A DNA stretch of 64,000 nt from Streptomyces platensis (GTDB taxonomy: Bacteria; Actinomycetota; Actinomycetes; Streptomycetales; Streptomycetaceae), in assembly GCF_008704855.1 (NCBI RefSeq), contig NZ_CP023691.1, positions 8,184,001-8,248,000 on the forward strand. The letters run 5' to 3'. Position 1 is the first letter of the stretch. Every line of letters begins with the position of its first letter. A program made the translations under genes and the position numbers. Positions 17,609 to 26,035 of this stretch are shown piece after piece. The notes below the pieces were generated by a model. That model was not told the origin of the DNA. It made no database searches and was given only the letters and a program-made list of their open reading frames with translations.

Positions 17609-19215
17609 CGGCCGCCGCGCCGGCCCGCACTCCGGCCCCACCCGTACACCGGGCGGCAGCGGCCGCCGTGGTGTGCCTCGGACTGTTCATGCTGGGCCTG
17701 GATCTGACGGTCCTCAATGTCGCGGTGCCCGACCTTCAGGGCGGCCTGGAAACCTCCACCGCGCAGGTCCAGTGGATCGTCGACGGCTTCGCCCTGGTCC
17801 TGGGCGGCACGGTGCTGGCCGTGGGCGCCTTCACCGACGCCTGGGGCCGGCGGCGTTCCTTCGTCTGCGGGGTGGCGGTCTGCGGAGGCGCCTCGCTGGG
17901 CGGTGCGCTGGCCGCCCAGCCCTGGCAGGTGATCGCCGCGCGCTGCACCATGGGGGCCGGGGCCGCACTGCTGATGCCGGCGACGCTGGCGGTCCTTCAC
18001 CATCTTTTCCCCGAGGCCCGGTTGCGCAGCCGGGCGATCGCCGCCTGGGCCGCGGTCGGCGGTATGGGCGGCCTGTGCGGTCCGGTCATCGGCGGCTGGC
18101 TGGTGGAGCACTTCTCCTGGCGCGCCGCCTTCTGGATCAACCTGCCCCTCGCCGCCGTCATCATCGTGCTGGCCCTGCTCCTGGTACCCGAGTCCCATGC
18201 GCGGCGGCGCGCCGGCTTCGATGTGCCCGGTGCGGCGCTGTCCGCCGCGGGGCTGCTGGTCCTGGTGTGGTCGATCACCGAGAGCCCGCACCGCGGCTGG
18301 ACCAGCCCGGCCGCACTGACCGGATTCGCCGTCGCCGCGCTGCTGCTGGCCGCCTTCGTCCGCCGCCAGCTGCACGCCCCCGCGCCGATGCTCCCGCTGT
18401 CCCTGCTGCGGGTGCCGGCCATCGGAGTGGCCGCGGCGGCCCTGGCACTGATGTCCTTCGCCATGTTCGGCGCGCTGTTCGTGCTCACCCTCTACCTCCA
18501 GGGCGTACTGGGCTTCAGCCCCTGGCAGGCCGGGCTGCGGACGCTGCCCCTGCCGGCCGGGCTGGCGCTGGGCGCGGTGTGCGCGGTGCCGGTACGGGCA
18601 CGGCTGGGCGGCCGGGTCCCCGTCGTGGGCGGACTGGCCCTGGTGACGGTCGGCTTCGCGATCCTGGCGACCACCACCCCGGACTCCGACTACCCGCACT
18701 GCGCGGCCTTCCAGCTGGTGGCGGGCTTCGGCGCCGGACTGGTGGCGGCCGCTGCCACCGAATCGGTGATGGGCTCGGTCGCCACCGAAAGAGCCGGACT
18801 CGGCTCGGCCATCAACGACGCCACCCGCCAGGTCGGTTCCGCCCTCGGGGTGGCCGTCCAGGGCTCCCTGCTCGCGGCCGTCTTCACCTCCCGGCTCACC
18901 GCCTCCCTCACCGATCTGCACGCCCCCGCGCCGGTGGCCGCCGCGGCCCGGCACAGCATGCTGTCGGTCCCCGCACAGGCGATGCGGCTGCCCGGCCCGC
19001 TGCGCAGCAGTGTGCTGTCCGCCGCGCGACGCGCCTTCACGGACGCCATGACGCTGACCGCCGTCGTCGCCGGAGCCGTCACCCTGCTCACCGCCGCGGC
19101 CGCCGCCCGCTGGCTCGGCCGCCCTGACCGCCCGGACGGCGCGCCCCGGCCCGCCGGTGCCCGGCTCCACGGACCGCAGCCGGCGCCCAGGGAAGAGGAG
19201 CGTCCGGCGCTATAG
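17605..19215 (+). CDS. DHA2-type MFS exporter (14 helices)
   Basis: This 536-residue transporter has the full DHA2 layout: first-helix motif LGLDLTVLNVAVPDL, Motif A GAFTDAWGRRRSF, WRAAFWINLPLA, and 14 predicted helices. Its start is coupled (ATGA) to the thioesterase stop, so it belongs to the same transcript and may export the product of the small acyl pathway. The drug or metabolite substrate is unknown. It resembles the intact form of the truncated transporter 2 kb upstream but is not a close copy at the residue level. Confidence 0.85.
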   Translation: MTAAAPARTPAPPVHRAAAAAVVCLGLFMLGLDLTVLNVAVPDLQGGLETSTAQVQWIVDGFALVLGGTVLAVGAFTDAWGRRRSFVCGVAVCGGASLGGALAAQPWQVIAARCTMGAGAALLMPATLAVLHHLFPEARLRSRAIAAWAAVGGMGGLCGPVIGGWLVEHFSWRAAFWINLPLAAVIIVLALLLVPESHARRRAGFDVPGAALSAAGLLVLVWSITESPHRGWTSPAALTGFAVAALLLAAFVRRQLHAPAPMLPLSLLRVPAIGVAAAALALMSFAMFGALFVLTLYLQGVLGFSPWQAGLRTLPLPAGLALGAVCAVPVRARLGGRVPVVGGLALVTVGFAILATTTPDSDYPHCAAFQLVAGFGAGLVAAAATESVMGSVATERAGLGSAINDATRQVGSALGVAVQGSLLAAVFTSRLTASLTDLHAPAPVAAAARHSMLSVPAQAMRLPGPLRSSVLSAARRAFTDAMTLTAVVAGAVTLLTAAAAARWLGRPDRPDGAPRPAGARLHGPQPAPREEERPAL

Positions 19216-19493
19216 AGCGATAAGTCACTCGTTCAGAGGTGCCTTCATGACCCGGGCCGGAGGAGACGGTCGGCGACAGTAGAGCGCGAGCCCGACCCCT
19301 GCGCACCGGCCCCCGGTGCCGGCCGCCCCCGCCCGCCTGGAGCCACGATGCACACCCCGTCCGCACCCGCACCTCCCACGGTGCCCCGGGCTCCTTCCGC
19401 GCGGCCCAGGGCCTGTCGGAAGCGCCCTCCCGCCTCCGGACAGCGCCCCGCCCACGGCGGCCGGCACCACCACCCCAACCGAAGGAGCCACCC

Positions 19494-19757
19494 GTGCCCA
19501 CCAGTGCAGAGCTGATCACCAGCACCCTCACCGAGACCTTCGACCTCGACCCGGCCGAGGTCACCCCCGAGCGCACCTTCGAGGACCTCGGCCTGGACTC
19601 CCTCGCGCTGGTCGAGATGGGCCTGATGCTTCAGGAGCGCACCGGGATCTCGCTGGACGACGTGCCGCTGCGGACGACCCTCGGTGAACTCGCCGCGCTG
19701 ATGGACAGCGGTACGGCCGGCCAGGTCCTGACCACCGCGCCGAACAGCGGCAGCTGA
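19494..19757 (+). CDS. Stand-alone acyl carrier protein
   Basis: The 87-residue protein is a single acyl carrier domain. The phosphopantetheine serine is S36 in GLDSLALVEMG, with the FEDLGLDSL lead-in typical of secondary-metabolism carriers. The GTG start has a well-placed AAGGAG box. The stop overlaps the ketosynthase start (TGATG), so both proteins are made together. The 278 bp before it hold no clear gene, so a separate promoter is possible. It probably holds the acyl chain for the adjacent ketosynthase and is edited by the thioesterase at 16790. Confidence 0.88.
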   Translation: MPTSAELITSTLTETFDLDPAEVTPERTFEDLGLDSLALVEMGLMLQERTGISLDDVPLRTTLGELAALMDSGTAGQVLTTAPNSGS

Positions 19758-20986
19758 TGCCCGGTCAGTGCCATGACGTCGCCGTCACCGGTCTGGGCGT
19801 CATCAGCCCGGCCGGGATCGGCGCACGGGCCACCTGGGACTCCCTGCTCACCGGCCGGTCCACCGCCGCCCGGGACCCGGGGCTGGCGGGGCTGCCGGTG
19901 GACATCTCCTGCCAGGTGCCCGACTTCGACACCGCGCGTCTGGTCGGCCGGAAAGCCGCCTGGCGGCTGGACCGCTTCGTCGCCATGGCGCTGCTCGCCG
20001 CCCGGCACGCCGTCGCCGACGCCGGTCTCGACCCCACCGAGTGGGACGCCTCCCGGGTCGGCGTGGTCATGGGCACCGGCACCGGGAGCATGGAGCGCTA
20101 CGTCACCGAATTCGCCAAGCTCGCGGCCGGCCGCCCGCTGGACATCTCGCCCCTCGCCATCACCCGCAGCGTGCCCAACATGGCAGCCGCTGAGATCGCC
20201 CTCGACCTGACGGCCACGGGCCCCAACTTCGCCGTCTCCACCGCCTGCGCGTCCGGCAGCAGCGCCCTCGGCATCGCCCGTGACCTGCTGCGCGCCGGGA
20301 CCTGCGACCTCGTGCTGGCCGGCGGCGCGGAATCCGCCCGCCACCCCATCCCCGCGGCCTGCTTCCACCGCATGGGCGCCCTGTCCCGGCGTACGGACGA
20401 CCCCGCGGGCGCCTGCCGCCCCTTCGACGCCGCACGCGACGGTTTCGTCCTCTCCGAAGGCGCCGCCGTGCTGGTGCTGGAACACCCGGAGCACGCCCGT
20501 GCCCGCGGTGCGCGAGCGCGCGCGCAGCTGGTCGGCTACGGGGCGAGCTGCGACGCCTACCACTACGCGGCTCCCGACCCCGAGGGCCGGGGCGCCGCCG
20601 CGGCCCTCACCGCGGCCCTGGCCGACGCCGGTCTGGTACCCCGGGACATCGATCACGTCAATGCGCACGGCACCGGCACCCGCCTGAACGACCTGGCCGA
20701 AGCCAGGGCCCTGCGCGCCGTCTTCCCCGAGCCGCCCACCGTCACCTCCCTCAAGGGCGCGCTCGGCCACGCCATCGGAGCGGCGGGGGCCATCGAGGCG
20801 GCCGTCACGGTCATGAGCCTCCAACAGGGCACCATCCCGCCCACCGCCAACCACGAGGACCCCGACCTCGATATCGACCTGGACATCGTGGCCAAGGCGC
20901 CGCGCCGTACGCCCCTGGCCGCCGCCGCCAGCACGTCGTTCGGCTTCGGCGGCCAGAACGCCGCCCTCGTCTTCCGGTCCGCCTGA
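19757..20986 (+). CDS. Beta-ketoacyl-ACP synthase II-type (FabF-like) ketosynthase
   Basis: The 409-residue enzyme is a complete KAS II-fold condensing enzyme. Its active-site triad is intact: C164 in STACASGS, H304 in NAHGTGT and H338 in GALGHAIGA. The final FGFGGQNAALVF strand is present. It should catalyse decarboxylative Claisen condensation on an ACP. No chain-length-factor partner, malonyl transferase, ketoreductase or dehydratase is adjacent, so any further steps must use enzymes from elsewhere. It is coupled to the ACP and lies 121 bp before crtE on the same strand. Confidence 0.87.
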   Translation: MPGQCHDVAVTGLGVISPAGIGARATWDSLLTGRSTAARDPGLAGLPVDISCQVPDFDTARLVGRKAAWRLDRFVAMALLAARHAVADAGLDPTEWDASRVGVVMGTGTGSMERYVTEFAKLAAGRPLDISPLAITRSVPNMAAAEIALDLTATGPNFAVSTACASGSSALGIARDLLRAGTCDLVLAGGAESARHPIPAACFHRMGALSRRTDDPAGACRPFDAARDGFVLSEGAAVLVLEHPEHARARGARARAQLVGYGASCDAYHYAAPDPEGRGAAAALTAALADAGLVPRDIDHVNAHGTGTRLNDLAEARALRAVFPEPPTVTSLKGALGHAIGAAGAIEAAVTVMSLQQGTIPPTANHEDPDLDIDLDIVAKAPRRTPLAAAASTSFGFGGQNAALVFRSA

Positions 20987-21107
20987 CCCGCGGACCGGGC
21001 CGCGCACGGCCACCGTGCCCACCCCGCCGCACCCGGCGGCGCGCTCCCGGAACCGGTGCGCGGCCCGCCGCCGACCTCCGCCGACCGACGCGACGAGAGG
21101 AACCACG

Positions 21108-22403
21108 ATGCGCCGTCGTACCGGGGCCACCACGCCCCGCACGCCGCGCGAGACCGGCCCGCCGCCGCCCGGTCTGCGTACCGTGACGGACGGACCGGAC
21201 CGTGCTGACACCCGCTCAGCCGGTCTCGGGCCGGACACCGTCGACGCGGATGTGCCGGCCGCCGTGGGACGGATGCTCGTCGGCGTCCTCGATGAGCAGG
21301 TCGCGCGGGCGGCCGGGATCGAGCGGACCTTCGCCCAGGATGTCGCCGCCCGGGTCGCCCGCTTCACCCTGGACGGCGGCAAGCGCACCCGCTCCCAGTT
21401 TCTGTGGTGGGGGCTGCGGTCCTGCCAGGACCGGCCGGGCGCCGGTGACGTGGAGACGGCACTCCGGGTGGCCGCCGCCGTCGAACTCCTCCAGACGTGT
21501 GCGCTCATCCACGACGACGCCATGGACCGGTCACCGCTGCGCCGCGGCCGGCCCGCGGTCCATGCCGCGTTCGCCGGCCAGTACGCGACGCCGGACACCG
21601 CGGAAGCGGCCGGTCGGTTCGGCACCGCCGCCGCCGTGCTCACCGGTGATCTCGCCCTCGCCTGGGCGGATGACACGGTCGCCGGTATCGAACTCGGTGC
21701 GGCGGCCGGTCCGCGGGTGCGGCACCTCTGGCGGGCGATGCGGATGGAAATGGTGGCCGGTCAGTACCTCGACCTCTACGGCCAGATCACCGGCTCCCGC
21801 TCCGTCGCGCTGGCCGTCCGCACCGCGTACCTCAAGAGCGCGCGGTACTCGGTGGAGCGGCCGCTGGCTCTCGGCGCGGCGCTGGCCGGGGCCGATGAGC
21901 CCACCACCCGCGCGCTGAGTGCCGCCGGCCGCTGTGCCGGGGTGGCCTTCCAGTTCCAGGACGACCTGATGGGGGTGTTCGGGGACCAGGAGCGGACCGG
22001 CAAACCGTCCGGCGGCGACATCCGGGAAGGCAAGCACACCTATCTGCTCGCGGTCGGCCGGGCCCGCGCCGTGCAGCGCCGCGACCGGGCCGCCCTCGCG
22101 CTCCTCGACCGCTGTGTCGGTGACAGCGGGCTGGACGCCGCCGATCTGGAGCGGGTGCGCGCCGCCCTCGTCTCCACCGGCGCCCCCGGCCTCGTCGAAC
22201 GGCGCATCCACCGGCTGGTGGCCCGCAGCATCCGTCATCTGGACGAGGCCGCCCCGGAACCCGCCGCGGCCGCCCGGCTGCGCAGCCTCTTCGCATCGGT
22301 CGCCGGTCTCCGCACCGCCACCGGCCACCCTCGCCCGGCAGCACGAACCGGCAGCGCAGCCGGGCCCGTTCCCGCCCGGGCGGCCGAAAGGGGCACCGTA
22401 TGA
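21108..22403 (+). CDS. crtE: Geranylgeranyl diphosphate synthase
   Basis: This is an isoprenoid trans-prenyltransferase of about 431 residues that supplies C20 diphosphate for carotenoid synthesis. The first Asp-rich motif is LIHDDAMDRS and the second FQFQDDLMG; the GGKRTRSQFLWWG substrate-binding strand lies before them. An N-terminal extension of about 45 Arg/Pro/Thr-rich residues precedes the fold. The ATG at 21108 with GAGAGG upstream is chosen over 21015. The stop overlaps the start of crtI. It is the first gene of crtE-crtI-crtB-Rieske, all translationally coupled. Confidence 0.9.
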   Translation: MRRRTGATTPRTPRETGPPPPGLRTVTDGPDRADTRSAGLGPDTVDADVPAAVGRMLVGVLDEQVARAAGIERTFAQDVAARVARFTLDGGKRTRSQFLWWGLRSCQDRPGAGDVETALRVAAAVELLQTCALIHDDAMDRSPLRRGRPAVHAAFAGQYATPDTAEAAGRFGTAAAVLTGDLALAWADDTVAGIELGAAAGPRVRHLWRAMRMEMVAGQYLDLYGQITGSRSVALAVRTAYLKSARYSVERPLALGAALAGADEPTTRALSAAGRCAGVAFQFQDDLMGVFGDQERTGKPSGGDIREGKHTYLLAVGRARAVQRRDRAALALLDRCVGDSGLDAADLERVRAALVSTGAPGLVERRIHRLVARSIRHLDEAAPEPAAAARLRSLFASVAGLRTATGHPRPAARTGSAAGPVPARAAERGTV

Positions 22404-23935
22404 GAACCGTCAAGGGCCCCACCGACCATGTGGTGGTGGTCGGCGCCGGGCTCTCCGGACTGGCCGCCGCGCTGCATCTGCTCGGCGCCGGACGGCAGGT
22501 GACGGTCGTCGAGCGGGCGGCGCTGCCCGGCGGCCGGGCCGGCCGGATCGAAAGCCGTGGCTACCACTTCGACACCGGGCCGACCGTGCTGACCATGCCG
22601 GACCTCATCGACGAGGCGTTCGCCGCGGTCGGCGAGCGCCTCACCGACCGGATGGAGCTGCGGCCCCTGCACCCCGCGTACCGCGCCCGGTTCGCCGACG
22701 GCAGCGAACTGGACGTCCACACGGACGCGGAGGCCATGACGGCCGAGGTCGAACGGTTCGCCGGTCCCGGGGCCGCCGACGGCTACCGCCGGCTGCGCCG
22801 CTGGCTCCAGCAGCTGTACGACGTCCAGCGCCACCGCTTCATCGACACCAACTTCGACTCACCCCTCCAGCTGATGCACCCGGACCTGGCCCGCCTCGCC
22901 GCACTCGGCGGCTTCGGCCGGCTCGACGACCGGATCGGCCGCTTCCTGCCCGACGCCCGGCTGCGCAGGGTCTTCTCCTTCCAGGCGCTGTATGCCGGGG
23001 TACCGCCCGCACGCGCCCTGGCCGCCTACGCCGTCATCGCCTACATGGACACCGTCGCCGGGGTGTACTTCCCCCGCGGCGGGATGTACGCCCTGCCCCG
23101 GGCCATGGCGGACGCGGCCGCCGACGCCGGTGCCGCCTTCCGCTACGGACACCCCGTCACCCGGCTGGAACGCACCGGCGACCGGATCACGGCGGTGGTC
23201 ACCGCGCAGGAACGCATCCCCTGCGACGCGGTGGTCCTCACCCCCGATCTGCCGGTCGTCCACCGGCTGCTCGGCCGGCGCCCCCGCCGCCCGGTCCGGC
23301 TCCGCCACGCACCGTCCGCGGTGATCCTGCACGCCGGCACCGACCGGACCTGGCCGCGGCTGGCGCACCACACGCTCTCCTTCGGCGTCGCCTGGGAACG
23401 GACCTTCGACGAACTCACCCGTACCGGCCGGCTGATGAGCGACCCCTCGCTGCTGCTCACCCGCCCCACCGCCAGCGACCCGCAACTCGCCCCGCCGGGG
23501 CGGCACTTGCACTACATCCTGGCGCCCTGCCCCAACACCGACACCGGCCCCGGCGCCGGGGAGTGGCGCGACCTCGCCCCCCGCTACCGCGACAGCCTGC
23601 TCGCCGTCCTCGAACGCCGGGGACTCACCGGCATCGAATCCGCCATCGAGGAGTACCGCATGGTCACCCCGGCCGACTGGACGGCCCAGGGACTCGCCGC
23701 CGGAACGCCGTTCTCCGCCGCCCACACCTTCGCGCAGACCGGCCCCTTCCGCCCCCGCAACCTCGTACGCGGCACGGCCAACGCCGTACTGGCGGGCTGC
23801 GGCACCACCCCGGGGGTCGGCGTCCCCACCGTCCTGATCTCCGGCAAGCTCGCCGCGGCCCGGATCACCGGCCTGCGGCCCCCACGTCCCACCGCCGGTT
23901 CGTCCCGCCCCGCCACGAGAGGCATCCCGGCATGA
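22400..23935 (+). CDS. crtI: Phytoene desaturase
   Basis: The 511-residue flavoprotein converts phytoene to lycopene in four desaturations. The N-terminal FAD loop is VVVGAGLSGLAAALHLLGAG, followed by the CrtI hallmark RAGRIESRGYHFDTGPTVLTMP. The C-terminal FAD signature reads AGCGTTPGVGVPTVLISG. It is soluble or peripherally membrane-bound. The start overlaps the end of crtE and its stop overlaps crtB, so the three are made stoichiometrically. Confidence 0.92.
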   Translation: MRTVKGPTDHVVVVGAGLSGLAAALHLLGAGRQVTVVERAALPGGRAGRIESRGYHFDTGPTVLTMPDLIDEAFAAVGERLTDRMELRPLHPAYRARFADGSELDVHTDAEAMTAEVERFAGPGAADGYRRLRRWLQQLYDVQRHRFIDTNFDSPLQLMHPDLARLAALGGFGRLDDRIGRFLPDARLRRVFSFQALYAGVPPARALAAYAVIAYMDTVAGVYFPRGGMYALPRAMADAAADAGAAFRYGHPVTRLERTGDRITAVVTAQERIPCDAVVLTPDLPVVHRLLGRRPRRPVRLRHAPSAVILHAGTDRTWPRLAHHTLSFGVAWERTFDELTRTGRLMSDPSLLLTRPTASDPQLAPPGRHLHYILAPCPNTDTGPGAGEWRDLAPRYRDSLLAVLERRGLTGIESAIEEYRMVTPADWTAQGLAAGTPFSAAHTFAQTGPFRPRNLVRGTANAVLAGCGTTPGVGVPTVLISGKLAAARITGLRPPRPTAGSSRPATRGIPA

Positions 23936-24921
23936 CCGCACGCGAACTGGACGCCGCAGGCGTCACCGACCCCGGCCTCCGTGAGGCCTACGCCCACTGC
24001 CGCCGGCTCAACGCCCGGCACGGCAAGACCTACTTCCTCGCCACCCGGCTGCTGCCCGCGGCCCGCCGCCCGGCCGTACACGCCCTGTACGGCTTCGCCC
24101 GCTGGGCCGACGACATCGTCGACGACCCCGCCACCGGCCACACCCCCGCGGACCGCGCCCAGGCGCTCGACGCCCTCCACCGCTGCCTCGACGACGGTCT
24201 GCGCGGCGGCGGGGGCGGCGAACCGGTGGTGCGCGCGCTGGCGCACACCGCAGCGGTGTACGGCATCGACCACCGCCACTTCGCGGACTTCATGGCCTCG
24301 ATGCGCAGCGATCTGACGGTGACGGACTATCCGACCTACGCCGATCTGCGGCGCTATATGCACGGCTCCGCCGCGGTGATGGGGCTCCAGATGCTGCCGG
24401 TGCTCGGCACCGTCGTACCGCAGGAGGAGGCCGCGCCGCACGCCGCGGCCCTCGGCATCGCCTTCCAGCTCACCAACTTCCTGCGCGATGTCGGCGAGGA
24501 CCTCGACCGCGGCCGCGTCTACCTCCCCGCCGACCTGCTCGCGGCACACGGCGTCGACCGCGCACTGCTCCGGTGGAGCCGGGACACCGGCCGCCCGGAC
24601 CCGCGGATCACCGCGGCCCTTCAGGCGGCCGCCGAACTCACCCGCGGTGTCTACCGCGAGGCGCACCCCGGCCTCGCGCTGCTCGACCCGGTCTCCCGCC
24701 CCTGTATCCGCACCGCGTTCGTCCTCTACGGCGGCATCCTCGATGCCGTGCGCGACGACGGATACGCCGTGCTGCACCGCCGCGCGGTGGTCTCCCGCCG
24801 ACGCCGCGCGGCCACCGCCCTCGGCGGTCTGGCCCGACTCGCCGCCACCCGCCTGACCGCCCGGCCGCCCGTGGTGCGGCCCGGCCGGGTGCCGCACTAC
24901 GCGCAGGAGGAAACCCCATGA
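23932..24921 (+). CDS. crtB: Phytoene synthase
   Basis: The 329-residue enzyme condenses two geranylgeranyl diphosphates to phytoene. Both metal-binding Asp motifs are clear: FARWADDIVDD in the first helix pair and TNFLRDVGEDLDRGRVYLP in the second. ATGA overlap with crtI sets the start. The last about 45 residues are Arg/Ala-rich and outside the core fold. Confidence 0.92.
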   Translation: MTARELDAAGVTDPGLREAYAHCRRLNARHGKTYFLATRLLPAARRPAVHALYGFARWADDIVDDPATGHTPADRAQALDALHRCLDDGLRGGGGGEPVVRALAHTAAVYGIDHRHFADFMASMRSDLTVTDYPTYADLRRYMHGSAAVMGLQMLPVLGTVVPQEEAAPHAAALGIAFQLTNFLRDVGEDLDRGRVYLPADLLAAHGVDRALLRWSRDTGRPDPRITAALQAAAELTRGVYREAHPGLALLDPVSRPCIRTAFVLYGGILDAVRDDGYAVLHRRAVVSRRRRAATALGGLARLAATRLTARPPVVRPGRVPHYAQEETP

Positions 24922-25931
24922 CCCAGGAGGCCCGCCGGGCCCCGCGCCTCCCGCTCCGGCTGCGCCGCCGGCCCGAGCTGTGGGAACAGCAGCACCCCAC
25001 CTGGCGCGACGCGAAACCCGCGCGCATCGCCGACGCCGTCAAGGCCGCCCTCGCCCGCCCGTCCGGCAACTGGTTCGTCCTCGGCGCGGCCCGCGCCATC
25101 GGCGCGCACCGTGCCTTCGGCCGCACCGTCGCCGGGGTCGAGGTGGTCGCCTGGCGGGACGCCGGCGGCCGCCTGATCGCCGGCCCCGGCGCCTGCCCGC
25201 ACCTCGGCGCGCCCCTCGCGCAGGGGCCCGTACGCTGCGGCATCCTCCGCTGCCGGTGGCACGGACTCGCCCTGGACGGCGCCCCGTTCGCCGGCTGGGA
25301 GCCGTTCCCCGCCCATGACGACGGGCTGCTGGCCTGGGTACGGCTCGACGAGGCGGGCGGCGAACGCCCGCTGGCGCAGCCCGTGCCGCCCGACCGGCCG
25401 AGCCCGGCGGGCGCCGTCGCCGCCGTCTACACCGGCACCGGCCGCTGCGAACCCGAGGACGTGGTCGCCAACCGCCTCGACCCCTGGCACGGTGCCTGGT
25501 TCCACCCCTACTCCTTCGTCGACCTCTCCGTGCTCGACACTCCCGCGGAGCACGGCGCGGAACGGCCCGACGGCCTCACCGTCCAGGTCTCCTTCAAGGT
25601 CGCCGGACGTGCGGTGGTGCCGGTCACCGCGCTGTTCACCGCCCCCGGGCCCCGTACGGTGGTGATGCGCATCCTGGAGGGCGAAGGACAGGGATCCGTG
25701 GTGGAGACCCATGCCACGCCCCTGGGCCCGGACGACCTGGGACGCCCGCGCACCGCGGTCATCGAGGCGATCGTCGCCACCTCCCGGCGCCCCGGCTTCG
25801 CCCTGGCCCGCGCGGCCGCACCCGCGCTGCGTCCGCTGATGCGGGCCGCCGCGGGCCGGCTGTGGCGGGACGATCTGGCCTACGCCGAACGCCGCTGGCA
25901 GCTGCGCACCAGTGGCCGCCACCCGGGCTGA
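24918..25931 (+). CDS. Rieske [2Fe-2S] protein (DUF5914 type) of carotenoid cluster
   Basis: This 337-residue protein has a Rieske domain at about residues 50-150. The cluster ligands are visible as C-P-H-L and C-R-W-H (CPHLGAPL ... CRWHG). A C-terminal domain of about 190 residues follows, rich in beta-strand and with an NRLDPWHGAWFHPYSFVDLSV segment resembling Rieske oxygenase catalytic domains. It sits where crtV lies in other Streptomyces carotenoid clusters, coupled to crtB by ATGA. A ring- or end-group oxygenation of the carotenoid is a reasonable guess but no substrate is known. I would not call it CrtV without comparison. Confidence 0.75.
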   Translation: MTQEARRAPRLPLRLRRRPELWEQQHPTWRDAKPARIADAVKAALARPSGNWFVLGAARAIGAHRAFGRTVAGVEVVAWRDAGGRLIAGPGACPHLGAPLAQGPVRCGILRCRWHGLALDGAPFAGWEPFPAHDDGLLAWVRLDEAGGERPLAQPVPPDRPSPAGAVAAVYTGTGRCEPEDVVANRLDPWHGAWFHPYSFVDLSVLDTPAEHGAERPDGLTVQVSFKVAGRAVVPVTALFTAPGPRTVVMRILEGEGQGSVVETHATPLGPDDLGRPRTAVIEAIVATSRRPGFALARAAAPALRPLMRAAAGRLWRDDLAYAERRWQLRTSGRHPG

Positions 25932-26035
25932 CCTCGGCCGGCGGGGCGCCGCCCGGCGGGTCGCCAACCGGCCCCGCCGAGCCGCCCGCCCGCAGCCCCG
26001 CCGCCTGGCCCGCAATCCGCCCCGTCACCGCCCCG

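Noticed and set aside
19247..19282. An 11-codon leader peptide before the ACP gene
   Set aside because: The short frame MTRAGGDGRRQ has no attenuator-like codon run or paired hairpin; probably chance.
19631..21676. Minus-strand frame of 681 codons opposite the ketosynthase and crtE
   Set aside because: No domain; the opposite strand encodes ACP, ketosynthase and prenyltransferase motifs.
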